Shown here: piece after piece, positions 23,776 to 33,008 of the stretch
Layout: each line of letters starts with the position of its first letter
How positions within the stretch are numbered: the first letter of the stretch is position 1
Source of the DNA: Methylobacillus flagellatus_A
Lineage (GTDB): Bacteria; Pseudomonadota; Gammaproteobacteria; Burkholderiales; Methylophilaceae
DNA length: 64,000 nucleotides
Reading direction: 5' to 3' (one strand)
Assembly (NCBI RefSeq): GCF_031344055.1
Contig: NZ_JADBEN010000002.1
Notes under the pieces: model-generated
What the model was told of the DNA's origin: nothing
Databases searched by the model: none
What the model saw: the letters and a program-made list of their open reading frames with translations, nothing else
Program-made: the position numbers and the translations under genes

Positions 23776-25275
23776 CTACTTCTTGATTGCTGCCGGCTTT
23801 CTGACATTCCGTGCATTTGCCACCACGCCAGGCTTTTTCTTCACCTTGCGCCCTTGATCCTCGTTCTTCCGTGCATTCAAGGCGGCACGTTCCGCAGTCT
23901 TACGCCTGCGCATGCTCACGATGCCCTCTCCCTGCTTGCGCTCTTCCGGCTCGGCAAAAGGATTGTTTCCCTGGTTGAACTGCACCCGCAGCGGCGTGCC
24001 GGTCAATTGAAACGCCTTGCGGAATATGCCGGCAAGGTAACGCCTGTAACTGTCCTTGATGCCGTCCACGTGGTTGCCGTGGATCACCACGATAGGCGGG
24101 TTGCTGCCACCCTGGTGCGCATAGCGTAGCTTGGGGCGTATGCCCTTGCTAATCGGCGGCTGGTGCTGCATGGTCGCATCCTCCAGCACCCGGGTCAGTT
24201 GCGGGGTTGAAAGCTTGGCCATGGCAGCCTTGTAGGCGCCATCCACGGAGCTGAACAGTTCATTCAGGCCTTTCTTGCGCAAGGCGGAAATATAGTGGAA
24301 TTTGGCAAAATCGAGGAATTGCAGCTTGCGGTCGATCTCGCGCTTGATCCACTCGCGCTTGTCCTCTTCCAGGCCATCCCACTTGTTCACGGCCACTACC
24401 AATGCACGGCCGCTGTCGAGGATGTAGGCCGATACGTGCGCATCCTGCTCGGTGATCCCTTCCTGTGCATCTACCACAAGGATGGCGACGTTGGCTTCCT
24501 CGATTGCCTGCATGGTCTTGATCACGGAAAACTTCTCAACCGCCTCAAATACCTTGCCCCGTTTGCGCACGCCTGCCGTGTCGATGATGGTGTAACGCTT
24601 GCCGTTGCGATCAAGGTCCAGATAGATCGAGTCGCGGGTAGTGCCGGGCTGGTCGAATGCGATGACGCGCTCTTCGCCGAGCAATGCATTGACCAAGGTG
24701 GATTTGCCTACATTCGGGCGCCCGACGATCGCCACCTTGGGCACCTGGTTCGCCTTGGCCTCTTCTTCCTCATCCGGTTCAGGGAAATTTTCCAGGGCCA
24801 GCTCGACAAGGTCGCGTACGCCCTCGCCATGGGCCGAAGAAATGGACAAGGGATCACCCAGGCCAAGCTCGTGGAACTCGGCACTGGCAATCGCGCGCTG
24901 CATGCCTTCCGTCTTGTTGACGGCCAATAAGATGGGGCGCTGGCTCTTGCGCAGCCGCTCGGCAATCACCTTGTCTTGCGGCGCAAGGCCGTTGCGTCCG
25001 TCCACCAGGAAAATCACCACGTCGGCTTCATCGATCGCCAGCAATGTCTGGCGCGCCATTTCCTTGAGGATGCCGCTATCCACCAATGGCTCGAAACCAC
25101 CCGTATCCACGACCAGGTAGGGCTTGCTTCCCACCACGCCGCGGCCGTAATGCCGGTCGCGCGTCAGCCCCGGCAGGTCTGCCACCAGAGCGTCGCGGGT
25201 TTTGGTCAGGCGGTTGAACAGGGTCGACTTACCGACATTGGGCCGGCCTACGAGGACGATGGTCGGCAGCATCAT
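23776..25275 (-). CDS. der: Ribosome-assembly GTPase Der (EngA)
   Basis: 499 residues with two GTPase domains in tandem, each with its P-loop GRPNVGKS (residues 10-17 and 185-192), DTGG/DTAG switch II and NK.D-type specificity motifs (NKTEG, NKWDG), then the KH-like domain and a long lysine/arginine-rich tail (KKKPGVVANARNVRKPAAIK). It acts in 50S maturation. The acidic linker PEPDEEEEAK joins the G domains. Last gene of the operon; its ATGA overlaps the bamB stop. Confidence 0.97.
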   Translation of the reverse strand: MMLPTIVLVGRPNVGKSTLFNRLTKTRDALVADLPGLTRDRHYGRGVVGSKPYLVVDTGGFEPLVDSGILKEMARQTLLAIDEADVVIFLVDGRNGLAPQDKVIAERLRKSQRPILLAVNKTEGMQRAIASAEFHELGLGDPLSISSAHGEGVRDLVELALENFPEPDEEEEAKANQVPKVAIVGRPNVGKSTLVNALLGEERVIAFDQPGTTRDSIYLDLDRNGKRYTIIDTAGVRKRGKVFEAVEKFSVIKTMQAIEEANVAILVVDAQEGITEQDAHVSAYILDSGRALVVAVNKWDGLEEDKREWIKREIDRKLQFLDFAKFHYISALRKKGLNELFSSVDGAYKAAMAKLSTPQLTRVLEDATMQHQPPISKGIRPKLRYAHQGGSNPPIVVIHGNHVDGIKDSYRRYLAGIFRKAFQLTGTPLRVQFNQGNNPFAEPEERKQGEGIVSMRRRKTAERAALNARKNEDQGRKVKKKPGVVANARNVRKPAAIKK

Positions 25276-26456
25276 TGCGGAACTACTGAAACGGCATACA
25301 GGCCGCCCTTGCGGGTCTGGACCAGGAAACCATTGGTGCCGATGGCAACCGGCTGCGGCATGATGGCGCCTTTTTCCGTTTGCAGCCTGGCAACGAAATT
25401 ACCCTCGTCCCGGTCCATGAAATGGATATAGCCCTCGACATCGCCCACGGCCACTACGCCGCCCATGGGCAGCGGCGCGCTCAGCAGGCGGTTCTTGAGA
25501 TCGGGCTGGCGCCAGAAAGTGCGGCCGCTCGAATAATCAAGCGCAAACACGGCGCCGGTCGCATGCGAGACGTACACGCGGGCATCTTCCGCCCCCAGGC
25601 CGGTATAGCTCGAAATGTCACGATTCCAGGTGACCCGCCCGGTCGTACGCTCGACGGCTGCCACACGGCCTTGATAGGCGACTGCATATACCAGCGGGCC
25701 ATCCACGACCGGCAGGCTGGTAATGTCGGCGATACGCTCCAATTCCGTCGTTCCCTTCGGCAAGGCCACCGATGCCTCCCACAAGGTCTTGCCGTCCTCG
25801 GCCCGCAATGCGACAAGCTTGCCGCCCGCAAAACCGGCATAGACAGCGCCGTCGGCAATGGTCACGCCTGCACTGCTGCGCAGTGTCAGGGTTGGGGTCG
25901 CGCGCTCGTATACCCATTTGCGCGCGCCGTCCTTGGCATTCAAGCCAAAGATCCGGCTGTCGCCGCAACGTACCACCACCACGCCGTTATCCACTTGCGG
26001 TGCGCTCAAGACCTCGCTGCTGACCTTGGACTTCCACAACAGTTTACCTTCGAGGTCGTATGCCAGCACATAGCCCTTGGGTGTCCCGACCAGCACCAAT
26101 TGGCTGCCCAGGCCGACGCCGCCCGTGAGCGCTTCGCCAGCATTGATCTTCCAGACCTGCTTGCCGCTGATCGCATCAAACTTGGCGATTTCGCCGTTGC
26201 CGCTTGCGGCATAGACAAACCCTTCAGCCGCTGCCGGGATAAAGTCGGCCAAGCCTGAGTCGCCCAGCTTGGCAGACCAGACAATCCTCGGTTTCAAGGT
26301 GGGCTTGAAGTCAACCAGCTCTGCTGGCGGATCCGCCTGGTCGCGCCCGAACATGCGCTCGGATATATCGGTCTTGAGGTCGGTGATCGTGGTGCAACCG
26401 CCCAACACCAGGGCAGCGACGACCAGCAATGAAATTGAACGCAAACTTAGCTCCAC
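25272..26456 (-). CDS. bamB: Outer-membrane assembly lipoprotein BamB
   Basis: 394 residues; lipoprotein signal with GGC (Cys21), then an eight-blade PQQ-like beta-propeller (repeats such as GFVYAASGNGEIAKFDAISG and GAVYAGFAGGKLVALRAEDG). Part of the Bam machine with BamD encoded 2.5 kb away. Order yfgM-bamB-der is the common one; stop and start of yfgM and bamB abut and bamB-der overlap by four bases. Confidence 0.96.
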   Translation of the reverse strand: MELSLRSISLLVVAALVLGGCTTITDLKTDISERMFGRDQADPPAELVDFKPTLKPRIVWSAKLGDSGLADFIPAAAEGFVYAASGNGEIAKFDAISGKQVWKINAGEALTGGVGLGSQLVLVGTPKGYVLAYDLEGKLLWKSKVSSEVLSAPQVDNGVVVVRCGDSRIFGLNAKDGARKWVYERATPTLTLRSSAGVTIADGAVYAGFAGGKLVALRAEDGKTLWEASVALPKGTTELERIADITSLPVVDGPLVYAVAYQGRVAAVERTTGRVTWNRDISSYTGLGAEDARVYVSHATGAVFALDYSSGRTFWRQPDLKNRLLSAPLPMGGVVAVGDVEGYIHFMDRDEGNFVARLQTEKGAIMPQPVAIGTNGFLVQTRKGGLYAVSVVPQ

Positions 26457-27083
26457 TTAACTGCCGAGTGCTTCCAGCTTGTGCTCGGTATATTTGTAGT
26501 AATCGCCTTGCATATCCAGCTTGGCAAGCGCATCCTTGTAAGCGGCCTTGGCATCGTCGGTCTTGCCTTGCGCCACAAGCACATCGCCCTTCAGGTCGGC
26601 AAACAATCCGGCGTATCCTGCGTCATGCTTTTCAGACAAGGTCTTCAACGCCTCGTCGTAGGCTTTTTCCTCGTACTGGATGGAAGCCAGCTGCAGCAAT
26701 GCGATCGCGCGCACCGCATCTTCCTTGGCGTTCTTGGCAGCCCATGTCAGTTGCGACTTGGCGCTTTCCAGGTCCTGCTCCTGGTAGTTGAGCTTGGCCA
26801 CGGCCACGGCAGCGCGTCCCGCATATGGCGTGGAGGCGTATTTATCGATCAGCTCGGCAGACAGCGCCCGGATCTTGGCGGCATCCTTGATATCGGTACT
26901 GGCCATGTTCTGGTATTGCACGGAAGCAGCCGCCGATTGCTGGTGCTGGTAGTACTTCCAGCCTTCATAGCCGCCAAAGCCCACCAGGGCGATTGCCGCC
27001 ACGCCGGCTACGAGATTGCCATTGCGCTTCCACCAGCTCTTGAGTGCATCCAGCTGATCCTGTTCTTCCAAATCGTATGCCAT
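26457..27083 (-). CDS. yfgM: YfgM-family periplasmic TPR protein, ancillary SecYEG translocon subunit
   Basis: 208 residues: cytoplasmic start (MAYDLEEQDQLDALKSWWKR), one membrane helix (about 22-43), then TPR-like helices in the periplasm (QNMASTDIKDAAKIRALSAEL, SIQYEEKAYDEALKTLSEK). YfgM works with PpiD at the translocon (family knowledge). Sits directly before bamB with zero spacing and 14 bases after the ABC ATPase gene. Confidence 0.93.
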   Translation of the reverse strand: MAYDLEEQDQLDALKSWWKRNGNLVAGVAAIALVGFGGYEGWKYYQHQQSAAASVQYQNMASTDIKDAAKIRALSAELIDKYASTPYAGRAAVAVAKLNYQEQDLESAKSQLTWAAKNAKEDAVRAIALLQLASIQYEEKAYDEALKTLSEKHDAGYAGLFADLKGDVLVAQGKTDDAKAAYKDALAKLDMQGDYYKYTEHKLEALGS

Positions 27084-27097
27084 GCTCTTTCCTAAAA

Positions 27098-27913
27098 TTA
27101 CGCAGCCGAGGACTTGCGTCCAGGGATAGAATTCAACAAATTACGGGTGTAGTCCTGGGTTGGTGCGTCATAAATGCTCTCCACCTTCCCCTGCTCCACG
27201 ATGCGCCCCTTGTACATCACGGCGACATCATCCGCGATATGACGTACCACGCGCAGGTCATGGCTGATGAAGATATAGCTCAAATCCATTTCCTGCTGCA
27301 GGCTTTGCAACAACAACAAAATCTGCGCCTGGATCGATACATCCAGCGCAGAAACCGGTTCATCGCACACCACGACCTTGGGCTGCAGCACAAGCGCCCG
27401 GGCAATTCCGATGCGCTGGCGCTGCCCGCCGGAAAACTGGTGGGAATACTTATTCATATCGGCAGCGCTCAGGCCAACCCGCTCCAGCATTTGCACGACC
27501 TTGTCCTGCTGCTCTTTGGCGGTGCCGATCTCATGAATCACCAGTCCTTCCGCCACAATGTCGCGCACTTTCATGCGCGGATTGAGCGAGGCGAACGGAT
27601 CCTGGAAAATCATCTGCAAGTGCCGGCGTTCGCGCCGCAAGGCATTGCCTGAGAATCGTGCCAGGTTATTGCCCTGGAAAATGACTTCGCCGCTGTCCAA
27701 GGGCTGCAATTGTAACAGACAACGCGCCAAAGTGGATTTACCGCTGCCGGACTCCCCCACTACCGCCAGCGTGCTGCCGGCCCGCAGTGAAATGCTCACG
27801 TCATCCAGGGCCTTGACCTTGGTGCTGCCAAAACCGAAACGCCCGCTACGCTGGGTATAGGTTTTGTTGAGGCCGCGGGCGAGCAGGATATATTTGTCCG
27901 GTGTGGTACTCAT
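27098..27913 (-). CDS. Peptide-type ABC transporter ATPase (OppF/DppF-like)
   Basis: 271 residues. Walker A GESGSGKST (53-61), signature FSGGQRQRIGIARAL, Walker B VVVCDEPVSALDVS, and the oligopeptide-family C-terminal domain ending QDYTRNLLNSIPG. Partner of the next gene; their TGATG junction couples translation. No permease or binding-protein gene is near, so it must serve a transporter encoded elsewhere (YejABE-like or Dpp-like). Insertion of the pair between hisS and yfgM is a local feature of this operon. Confidence 0.92.
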   Translation of the reverse strand: MSTTPDKYILLARGLNKTYTQRSGRFGFGSTKVKALDDVSISLRAGSTLAVVGESGSGKSTLARCLLQLQPLDSGEVIFQGNNLARFSGNALRRERRHLQMIFQDPFASLNPRMKVRDIVAEGLVIHEIGTAKEQQDKVVQMLERVGLSAADMNKYSHQFSGGQRQRIGIARALVLQPKVVVCDEPVSALDVSIQAQILLLLQSLQQEMDLSYIFISHDLRVVRHIADDVAVMYKGRIVEQGKVESIYDAPTQDYTRNLLNSIPGRKSSAA

Positions 27914-28746
27914 CAGGCGGCTCCTGTCTTCAGCCAGGCATAGTCGATGGGCTTGAGAGGCTTCTTGCCGTCGGCATCGGGCACGCAGTCAAGCAAGGCG
28001 CGGGTATAAGGATGCTGCGGATTCTGCAGCACCTCTTGCACGGGGCCCGCCTCCACAATCTCGCCACGGAACATGACCACGACATTGTCCGCAATATCGG
28101 CCACCACGCCAAAATCATGCGTGATGAACAGCATGCCCATGTGCATGCGCGTCTTGAGCTCGGCCAGCAGCTTGAGGATTTGCGCCTGCACCGTCACATC
28201 GAGCGCAGTCGTCGGTTCATCGGCAATCAGCATCGCAGGCTCGCACGCAATGCTCATGGCGATCATGACGCGCTGGCGCTGGCCGCCGGACAACTCGTCC
28301 GGATAGCTGTTGGCGCGCTCGGGCGGGATGCCCACCTGCTGCAACAAGCCGGCAACCCGCGCCTTGAGGGCTGCTCCACTCAGCTTGAGATGCTGCGCCA
28401 GGCTTTCGCCTATCTGGTAGCCGACAGTCAAGACGGGATTGAGCGAAGTCATGGGTTCCTGGAAAATCATGCCGATTTCCCTGCCGCGTATTTTCTGCAG
28501 CTGGGCATGGCTCGCCTGCGCAATATCGCGGCCCTTGAAATGGATGCTGCCGCTTTTCAACTGCAGTTGGTCGGAGAGCAAGCCCATGACGGCCAACGCG
28601 GTCAGGCTTTTACCGCTTCCGGACTCGCCCACGATGCAAGTGGTCTTGCCGGCTTCCAGCGCAAAGGAAACATGGTTGACCAGCAAACGCTCGGGCTCGG
28701 CCCTGGGAGCGATGGTCAGGTTCTCAATGCGCAGCAGTTCGGTCAT
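27913..28746 (-). CDS. Peptide-type ABC transporter ATPase (OppD/DppD-like)
   Basis: 277 residues from ATG 28746, which overlaps the hisS stop as ATGA; a longer in-frame version lies inside hisS and is not likely. Walker A GESGSGKSL (40-48), signature LSGGQRQRVMIAMSIA, Walker B AMLIADEPTTALDVT, and the C-terminal oligopeptide domain (NPQHPYTRALLDCVP). Together with the next gene it resembles a split form of the fused YejF ATPase. Confidence 0.92.
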   Translation of the reverse strand: MTELLRIENLTIAPRAEPERLLVNHVSFALEAGKTTCIVGESGSGKSLTALAVMGLLSDQLQLKSGSIHFKGRDIAQASHAQLQKIRGREIGMIFQEPMTSLNPVLTVGYQIGESLAQHLKLSGAALKARVAGLLQQVGIPPERANSYPDELSGGQRQRVMIAMSIACEPAMLIADEPTTALDVTVQAQILKLLAELKTRMHMGMLFITHDFGVVADIADNVVVMFRGEIVEAGPVQEVLQNPQHPYTRALLDCVPDADGKKPLKPIDYAWLKTGAA

Positions 28747-30002
28747 GTATGCAATGCCTCTATGGCCTGGGACAGGGACATTCTCCGTTGCTCGCCACTT
28801 TCGCGCAATGGTTTCAGGCAAACCTCGCCGGCGGCGACCTCGTCGTCGCCCAGAATCAAGGCGTAAGGTGCGCCGCTCTGGTCGGCTTTTTTCATTTGCG
28901 ACTTGAAACTGCCGCCCCCCGCATGCAGGTTTACGTTCAAGCCCCTGTCACGCAAGGCTTCCGCAATAGGCAATGCGGCCTTGCCGGCCGCATTGCCGAC
29001 ATTCACGAGATAGACATCGGGGCTGTGAACTACTTCAATGCCGCATTCCTGCATCAGCAGGAAGACGCGTTCAAGGCCGATACCGAAACCGCACGCCGGG
29101 GTTTCCTTGCCGCCCAGGCTCTGCACCAGGGTGTCGTAGCGGCCGCCGCCTGCGATCGTGCCCTGGCTGCCCAGCTTGCCGGTGACCCATTCGAACACGG
29201 TACGGTTATAGTAATCCAGGCCGCGCACCAGGCGGGTGTTCAACGTCCACTTGACGCCGAGCTGGTCAAGCCGGCTGGTTACCCCGTCGAAGTGGGCGCG
29301 GCTTTCCTCGCCAAGGCTGGCCAGCAATTTGGGGGCGGCCTCGATCATGGCCTGCATTGCAGGGTTCTTGCTGTCGAGGATGCGCAATGGGTTGGCATGT
29401 AAGCGCCGCCTGGCGTCATCATCCAGGATGTCCGCATGCTGCTCGAAATAACGGATCAGCACCTGGCGGTATTCGGCGCGCTCCGATGCGTCCCCAATGG
29501 TATTCAGTTGCAGCTCGACTGCATCCGCCACGCCAAGCTCTCGCCAAAGCCTGGCCAGCATGGCAATCTGCTCGGCATCGACATCCGGACCGGTATAGCC
29601 GAACGCTTCGGCGCCGATCTGGTGAAACTGGCGCTGACGGCCCTTCTGCACGTTCTCGTGCCGGAACATCGGGCCGATGTACCAGAGGCGCTGCGGCCCG
29701 TTATAGGTCAGGCTGTGCTCGACCACGGCACGCACGCATCCGGCGGTTCCCTCGGGGCGCAAGGTCAGGCGGTCGCCGTTGAGCTTGTCTTCCCAGGAAT
29801 ACATTTCCTTTTCGACGATATCGGTGTGCTCGCCCACCCCGCGAATGAAGAGTTCGGTCGGCTCGACGATAGGCAGGCGGATATTGCGGTAGCCATACTG
29901 TGCCAAGACGCGCCTGGCGCCGTCTTCCAGACGCTGCCAAAGCGCAGTATCCGCCGGCAGGATGTCGTAGAAACCCTTGATGCTTTGAAACTTATCGGAC
30001 AT
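28743..30002 (-). CDS. hisS: Histidyl-tRNA synthetase
   Basis: 419 residues, class II synthetase. Motif 1 region (GYRNIRLPIVEPTELFIRGV), motif 2 (LWYIGPMFRHENVQKGRQRQ), histidine-specific RGLDYYNRTVFEW, motif 3 (ACGFGIGLERVFLLM), and the C-terminal anticodon-binding domain. 24 bases after ispG; ATGA overlap with the following ABC ATPase gene. Confidence 0.97.
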   Translation of the reverse strand: MSDKFQSIKGFYDILPADTALWQRLEDGARRVLAQYGYRNIRLPIVEPTELFIRGVGEHTDIVEKEMYSWEDKLNGDRLTLRPEGTAGCVRAVVEHSLTYNGPQRLWYIGPMFRHENVQKGRQRQFHQIGAEAFGYTGPDVDAEQIAMLARLWRELGVADAVELQLNTIGDASERAEYRQVLIRYFEQHADILDDDARRRLHANPLRILDSKNPAMQAMIEAAPKLLASLGEESRAHFDGVTSRLDQLGVKWTLNTRLVRGLDYYNRTVFEWVTGKLGSQGTIAGGGRYDTLVQSLGGKETPACGFGIGLERVFLLMQECGIEVVHSPDVYLVNVGNAAGKAALPIAEALRDRGLNVNLHAGGGSFKSQMKKADQSGAPYALILGDDEVAAGEVCLKPLRESGEQRRMSLSQAIEALHT

Positions 30003-30026
30003 AGATGCTTGATTCAGTCTTATTTT

Positions 30027-31313
30027 CTAGATTGCCTTGAGCGGAATGGTTTTCAGGCCTTTGCTCGATTCCTGCTGGCGCAAGCGCCCGCCCTCGGCAT
30101 AATTGACGCGCACGTATTCTTCCACGATCACCTTGAAGTCGTCGGCGATGCCCTCGCCCTTGAGGGTCACGGTTTTCTCGCCGTCGACATAGACGGGGGC
30201 GACAGGCACTTCCCCTGTTCCCGGCAGGCTGATGCCAATGTTCGCGAGCTTGGACTCGCCCGGGCCGTTCACGACGCAGCCCATCACGGCCACGCTCATG
30301 TTCTCCACCCCAGGATACTGGCTGCGCCAGACCGGCATCTGGTCACGCAGGTAACGCTGGATTTTCTGCGCCAGCTCCTGGAAAAACGTGGAAGTCGTCC
30401 GCCCGCATCCGGGGCAAGCGGTCACCAATGGGGTGAATGAACGTATGCCCATGGTCTGCAGGATCTCTTGCGCCACCACCACCTCCTTGGTACGTGGCTC
30501 ACCCGGTTCCGGGGTGAGCGACACCCGAATGGTATCTCCTATTCCATCTTGCAACAGTACAGACAAGGCGGCAGTGGATGCCACAATCCCCTTGGACCCC
30601 ATCCCCGCCTCCGTCAACCCGAGGTGCAGGGGATAATCGCAGCGGCCGCCCAGGTCGCGGTATACCTTGATCAGGTCCTGCACGGCGCTTACCTTGCAAG
30701 AAATGATGATACGGTCGCTGGGCAATCCCAGGTCTTCCGCCTCTGCCGCATTCTCCAGCGCCGACTGGATCAGCATCTCGCGCATCAGGGCATCCGCCGT
30801 CAATGGCGCGGCACGCTTTGAGTTTTCATCCATCATGCGCGCCATCTTGGCCTGGTCCAGGCTGCCCCAGTTGACGCCGATGCGCACAGGCTTGTTGTAG
30901 TCGATCGCCGCCTTGATCATGGAGGAAAACTGCTCATCGCGCTTGGAGCCCTTGCCCACATTGCCCGGGTTGATGCGGTATTTTGCCAGCGCTTCCGCGC
31001 AATCGGGATACTGCGCCAGCAAGCGGTGGCCATTGAAGTGGAAATCGCCCACCAGCGGAACATTACAGCCCATATCGTCAAGCTGTCGCCGGATCGCGCC
31101 CACCTGCGCGGCGGCCTCCGGCGAATTTACGGTAATGCGCACGACCTCCGAGCCTGCGCGCCAGAGTTCGTGCACCTGCTGGACCGTGGCTGCCGCATCG
31201 GCGGTATCGGTATTGGTCATGGATTGCACCACCACCGGGGCGCTGCTGCCCACCGGGACATGACCGATCATCACGGTCTTGGTGGTACGCCGACTGAGAG
31301 TTTGATATCCCAA
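30027..31313 (-). CDS. ispG: 4-hydroxy-3-methylbut-2-enyl diphosphate synthase (flavodoxin)
   Basis: 428 residues; penultimate step of the MEP isoprenoid pathway. TIM-barrel part (VVVQSMTNTDTADAAATVQQ, RIGVNWGSLDQ) and the iron-sulphur part with Cys ligands in TACPGCGRTTSTF and GCVVNGPGES. Starts 4 bases after the rodZ stop and precedes hisS as in most betaproteobacteria. Confidence 0.97.
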   Translation of the reverse strand: MGYQTLSRRTTKTVMIGHVPVGSSAPVVVQSMTNTDTADAAATVQQVHELWRAGSEVVRITVNSPEAAAQVGAIRRQLDDMGCNVPLVGDFHFNGHRLLAQYPDCAEALAKYRINPGNVGKGSKRDEQFSSMIKAAIDYNKPVRIGVNWGSLDQAKMARMMDENSKRAAPLTADALMREMLIQSALENAAEAEDLGLPSDRIIISCKVSAVQDLIKVYRDLGGRCDYPLHLGLTEAGMGSKGIVASTAALSVLLQDGIGDTIRVSLTPEPGEPRTKEVVVAQEILQTMGIRSFTPLVTACPGCGRTTSTFFQELAQKIQRYLRDQMPVWRSQYPGVENMSVAVMGCVVNGPGESKLANIGISLPGTGEVPVAPVYVDGEKTVTLKGEGIADDFKVIVEEYVRVNYAEGGRLRQQESSKGLKTIPLKAI

Positions 31314-31317
31314 GACG

Positions 31318-32265
31318 CTACTCCAGTGTCAAGCGGGCCACGTTGACCTTGGTATAGGGGGCAAGATCAACAGGCTGGTTATTGTATTCAAGCTTGGTGC
31401 CAGCGGTATTGCCGATCACGATCCTGAACGGCGGCCTGCCAGCAATGACTTCCTCGCTGTTGGCGGCCAAGGTCTTGTTCACGATTTGCTTGCCGCTGCC
31501 ATCCGCGATGCTAATCCAGGTCGCCTCATCGACTGAAAACTTGAGGCGTGCATCGCCTGCGGCCGGCTGGGACTGCGTATTATCGCCCGGCGCTGCCTGC
31601 GGAGCTGGAGCAGGCTGGACAGGAGGGACCGAAGCCTCTGCCGGGGGCTGTATCTCTTGGGTTGGAACAGGGGCCGCAGGTTGCGCTGGCGATGCAGGCG
31701 CCTCTGACGAGGTTGGCGGCACGGAATCTGGCGAGACAGGGTTTTCCACCACGCGTTCACTAGCAGCCTCACCCTCGTTACCCAGGAGGCCGGCAACAGG
31801 CGCCTCCGGCAATCCTGCGCCGGGATCATGCTTCTGGAAGAAGTCGACATAGAGCACCCAGCCGGCCAGCAACACGACAAGCAATACCCCAAACCAGACA
31901 TAGGGCCGCCATGAGGTGCCGGCCTCGCCGGAAATGACGATATTGGCCGAGGGAATGCTGATCGCCTGGCTATCCTGCACGGGCACATATTGACTGTAGA
32001 CGCGCAATAAAGGAGCCGCGTCGATATTGACCAGGCGCGCGTAGTTGCGGATGAAGCCTCGCGTGATCACAGCTTCTGGCAGCACGGCGAAATCGTCATT
32101 TTCCAGCGCCTGTACCTGGCGCAGGCTCAGGCGCAGGCGGTTTGCAATATCCTCGGCCCCCAGGGCAAGGTTTTCCCGCGCGGCAACCAAGGCCGGCCCG
32201 ATACGGTCGATATAGGTTGGCGCTGCCTGTATTTCCTGTCCAGGAGAATCTTGCTCACTCATCAT
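31318..32265 (-). CDS. rodZ: RodZ-like cytoskeletal/cell-shape protein
   Basis: 315 residues: N-terminal HTH_25 domain (about 22-90; ENLALGAEDIANRLRLSLRQ, TRGFIRNYARLVNID), one membrane helix (about 121-141), a Pro/Ala/Glu-rich linker (150-235), and a C-terminal DUF4115 beta domain (GDARLKFSVDEATWISIADG onward). RodZ ties MreB to the envelope. In betaproteobacteria it lies between pilW and ispG as here; TAATG overlap with pilW. Confidence 0.92.
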   Translation of the reverse strand: MMSEQDSPGQEIQAAPTYIDRIGPALVAARENLALGAEDIANRLRLSLRQVQALENDDFAVLPEAVITRGFIRNYARLVNIDAAPLLRVYSQYVPVQDSQAISIPSANIVISGEAGTSWRPYVWFGVLLVVLLAGWVLYVDFFQKHDPGAGLPEAPVAGLLGNEGEAASERVVENPVSPDSVPPTSSEAPASPAQPAAPVPTQEIQPPAEASVPPVQPAPAPQAAPGDNTQSQPAAGDARLKFSVDEATWISIADGSGKQIVNKTLAANSEEVIAGRPPFRIVIGNTAGTKLEYNNQPVDLAPYTKVNVARLTLE

Positions 32266-33008
32266 TACTGTCCTGACAATAATTGTTTTGTCTGCTCGGA
32301 GTTGGGGAACTTCCTCCTCAGCTGCAAGGCATAGCTGGCTTCGCTGTCACGATCCCCGACTTCACGCGCAAGCTTGATGCCCAACCATAACATGTCGGCG
32401 GTAGGGCTATTGCTTTCCAGTGCAGGGTTCAAGTAATTGCGTGCAGCCCCATACTCTCCCCGGCTGTGGGCAATCACCGCCAACTGATAGCCAGCCTGGA
32501 ATAGTTGCGGCTGTAATTGCAAGGCATGTTGCAGGTAAAGCTCGGCCTGCTTGACATCCTTCTTGCGCAGCAGGCAGGTTCCTGCATTCATGTAGGCCAC
32601 GCCTGGCGTGACATAGAGCGGATTCTTTACGGCTTCGGTGAACTGGGCAATGGATTCGTCGATACGGTTGCGCGCGCAGAGAAAACTGCCGTAATTGTTG
32701 CGGGTCTCCGAACTTTTCGGATCCAACTGCAATGCCTTGCGGAAGGCCGTATCGGCTTTCTCATCCTCGCGCAACGCGCCATAGACCAAGCCGAGGCCGT
32801 TATACGCAGGGGCATAGAAAGGATTGATCTGCGCGGCAAGCTCGAACTCCTCCAGCGCTACCGCAATCTGGTTCTGGGCATAATAACCGGCGCCCAGCTC
32901 GGTATGCACACGGGCTCGCTCGCGGCTTGCCTCGGTATCCTGCTTGGTTTCAGTGGCAGCACATGCAACAAGCAGCAACCCGGCGGCCATCACCAGGCAT
33001 TTCCTCAC
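32265..33008 (-). CDS. pilW: Type IV pilus biogenesis lipoprotein PilW (PilF)
   Basis: 247 residues; lipoprotein signal with LVAC, then six TPR repeats (ELGAGYYAQNQIAVALEEFE, AYNGLGLVYGALREDEKADT, NNYGSFLCARNRIDESIAQF). It is the pilotin that takes the PilQ secretin to the outer membrane. ATGA overlap with rlmN upstream. No other type IV pilus gene is in the window apart from the unrelated Tad locus. Confidence 0.93.
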   Translation of the reverse strand: MRKCLVMAAGLLLVACAATETKQDTEASRERARVHTELGAGYYAQNQIAVALEEFELAAQINPFYAPAYNGLGLVYGALREDEKADTAFRKALQLDPKSSETRNNYGSFLCARNRIDESIAQFTEAVKNPLYVTPGVAYMNAGTCLLRKKDVKQAELYLQHALQLQPQLFQAGYQLAVIAHSRGEYGAARNYLNPALESNSPTADMLWLGIKLAREVGDRDSEASYALQLRRKFPNSEQTKQLLSGQ

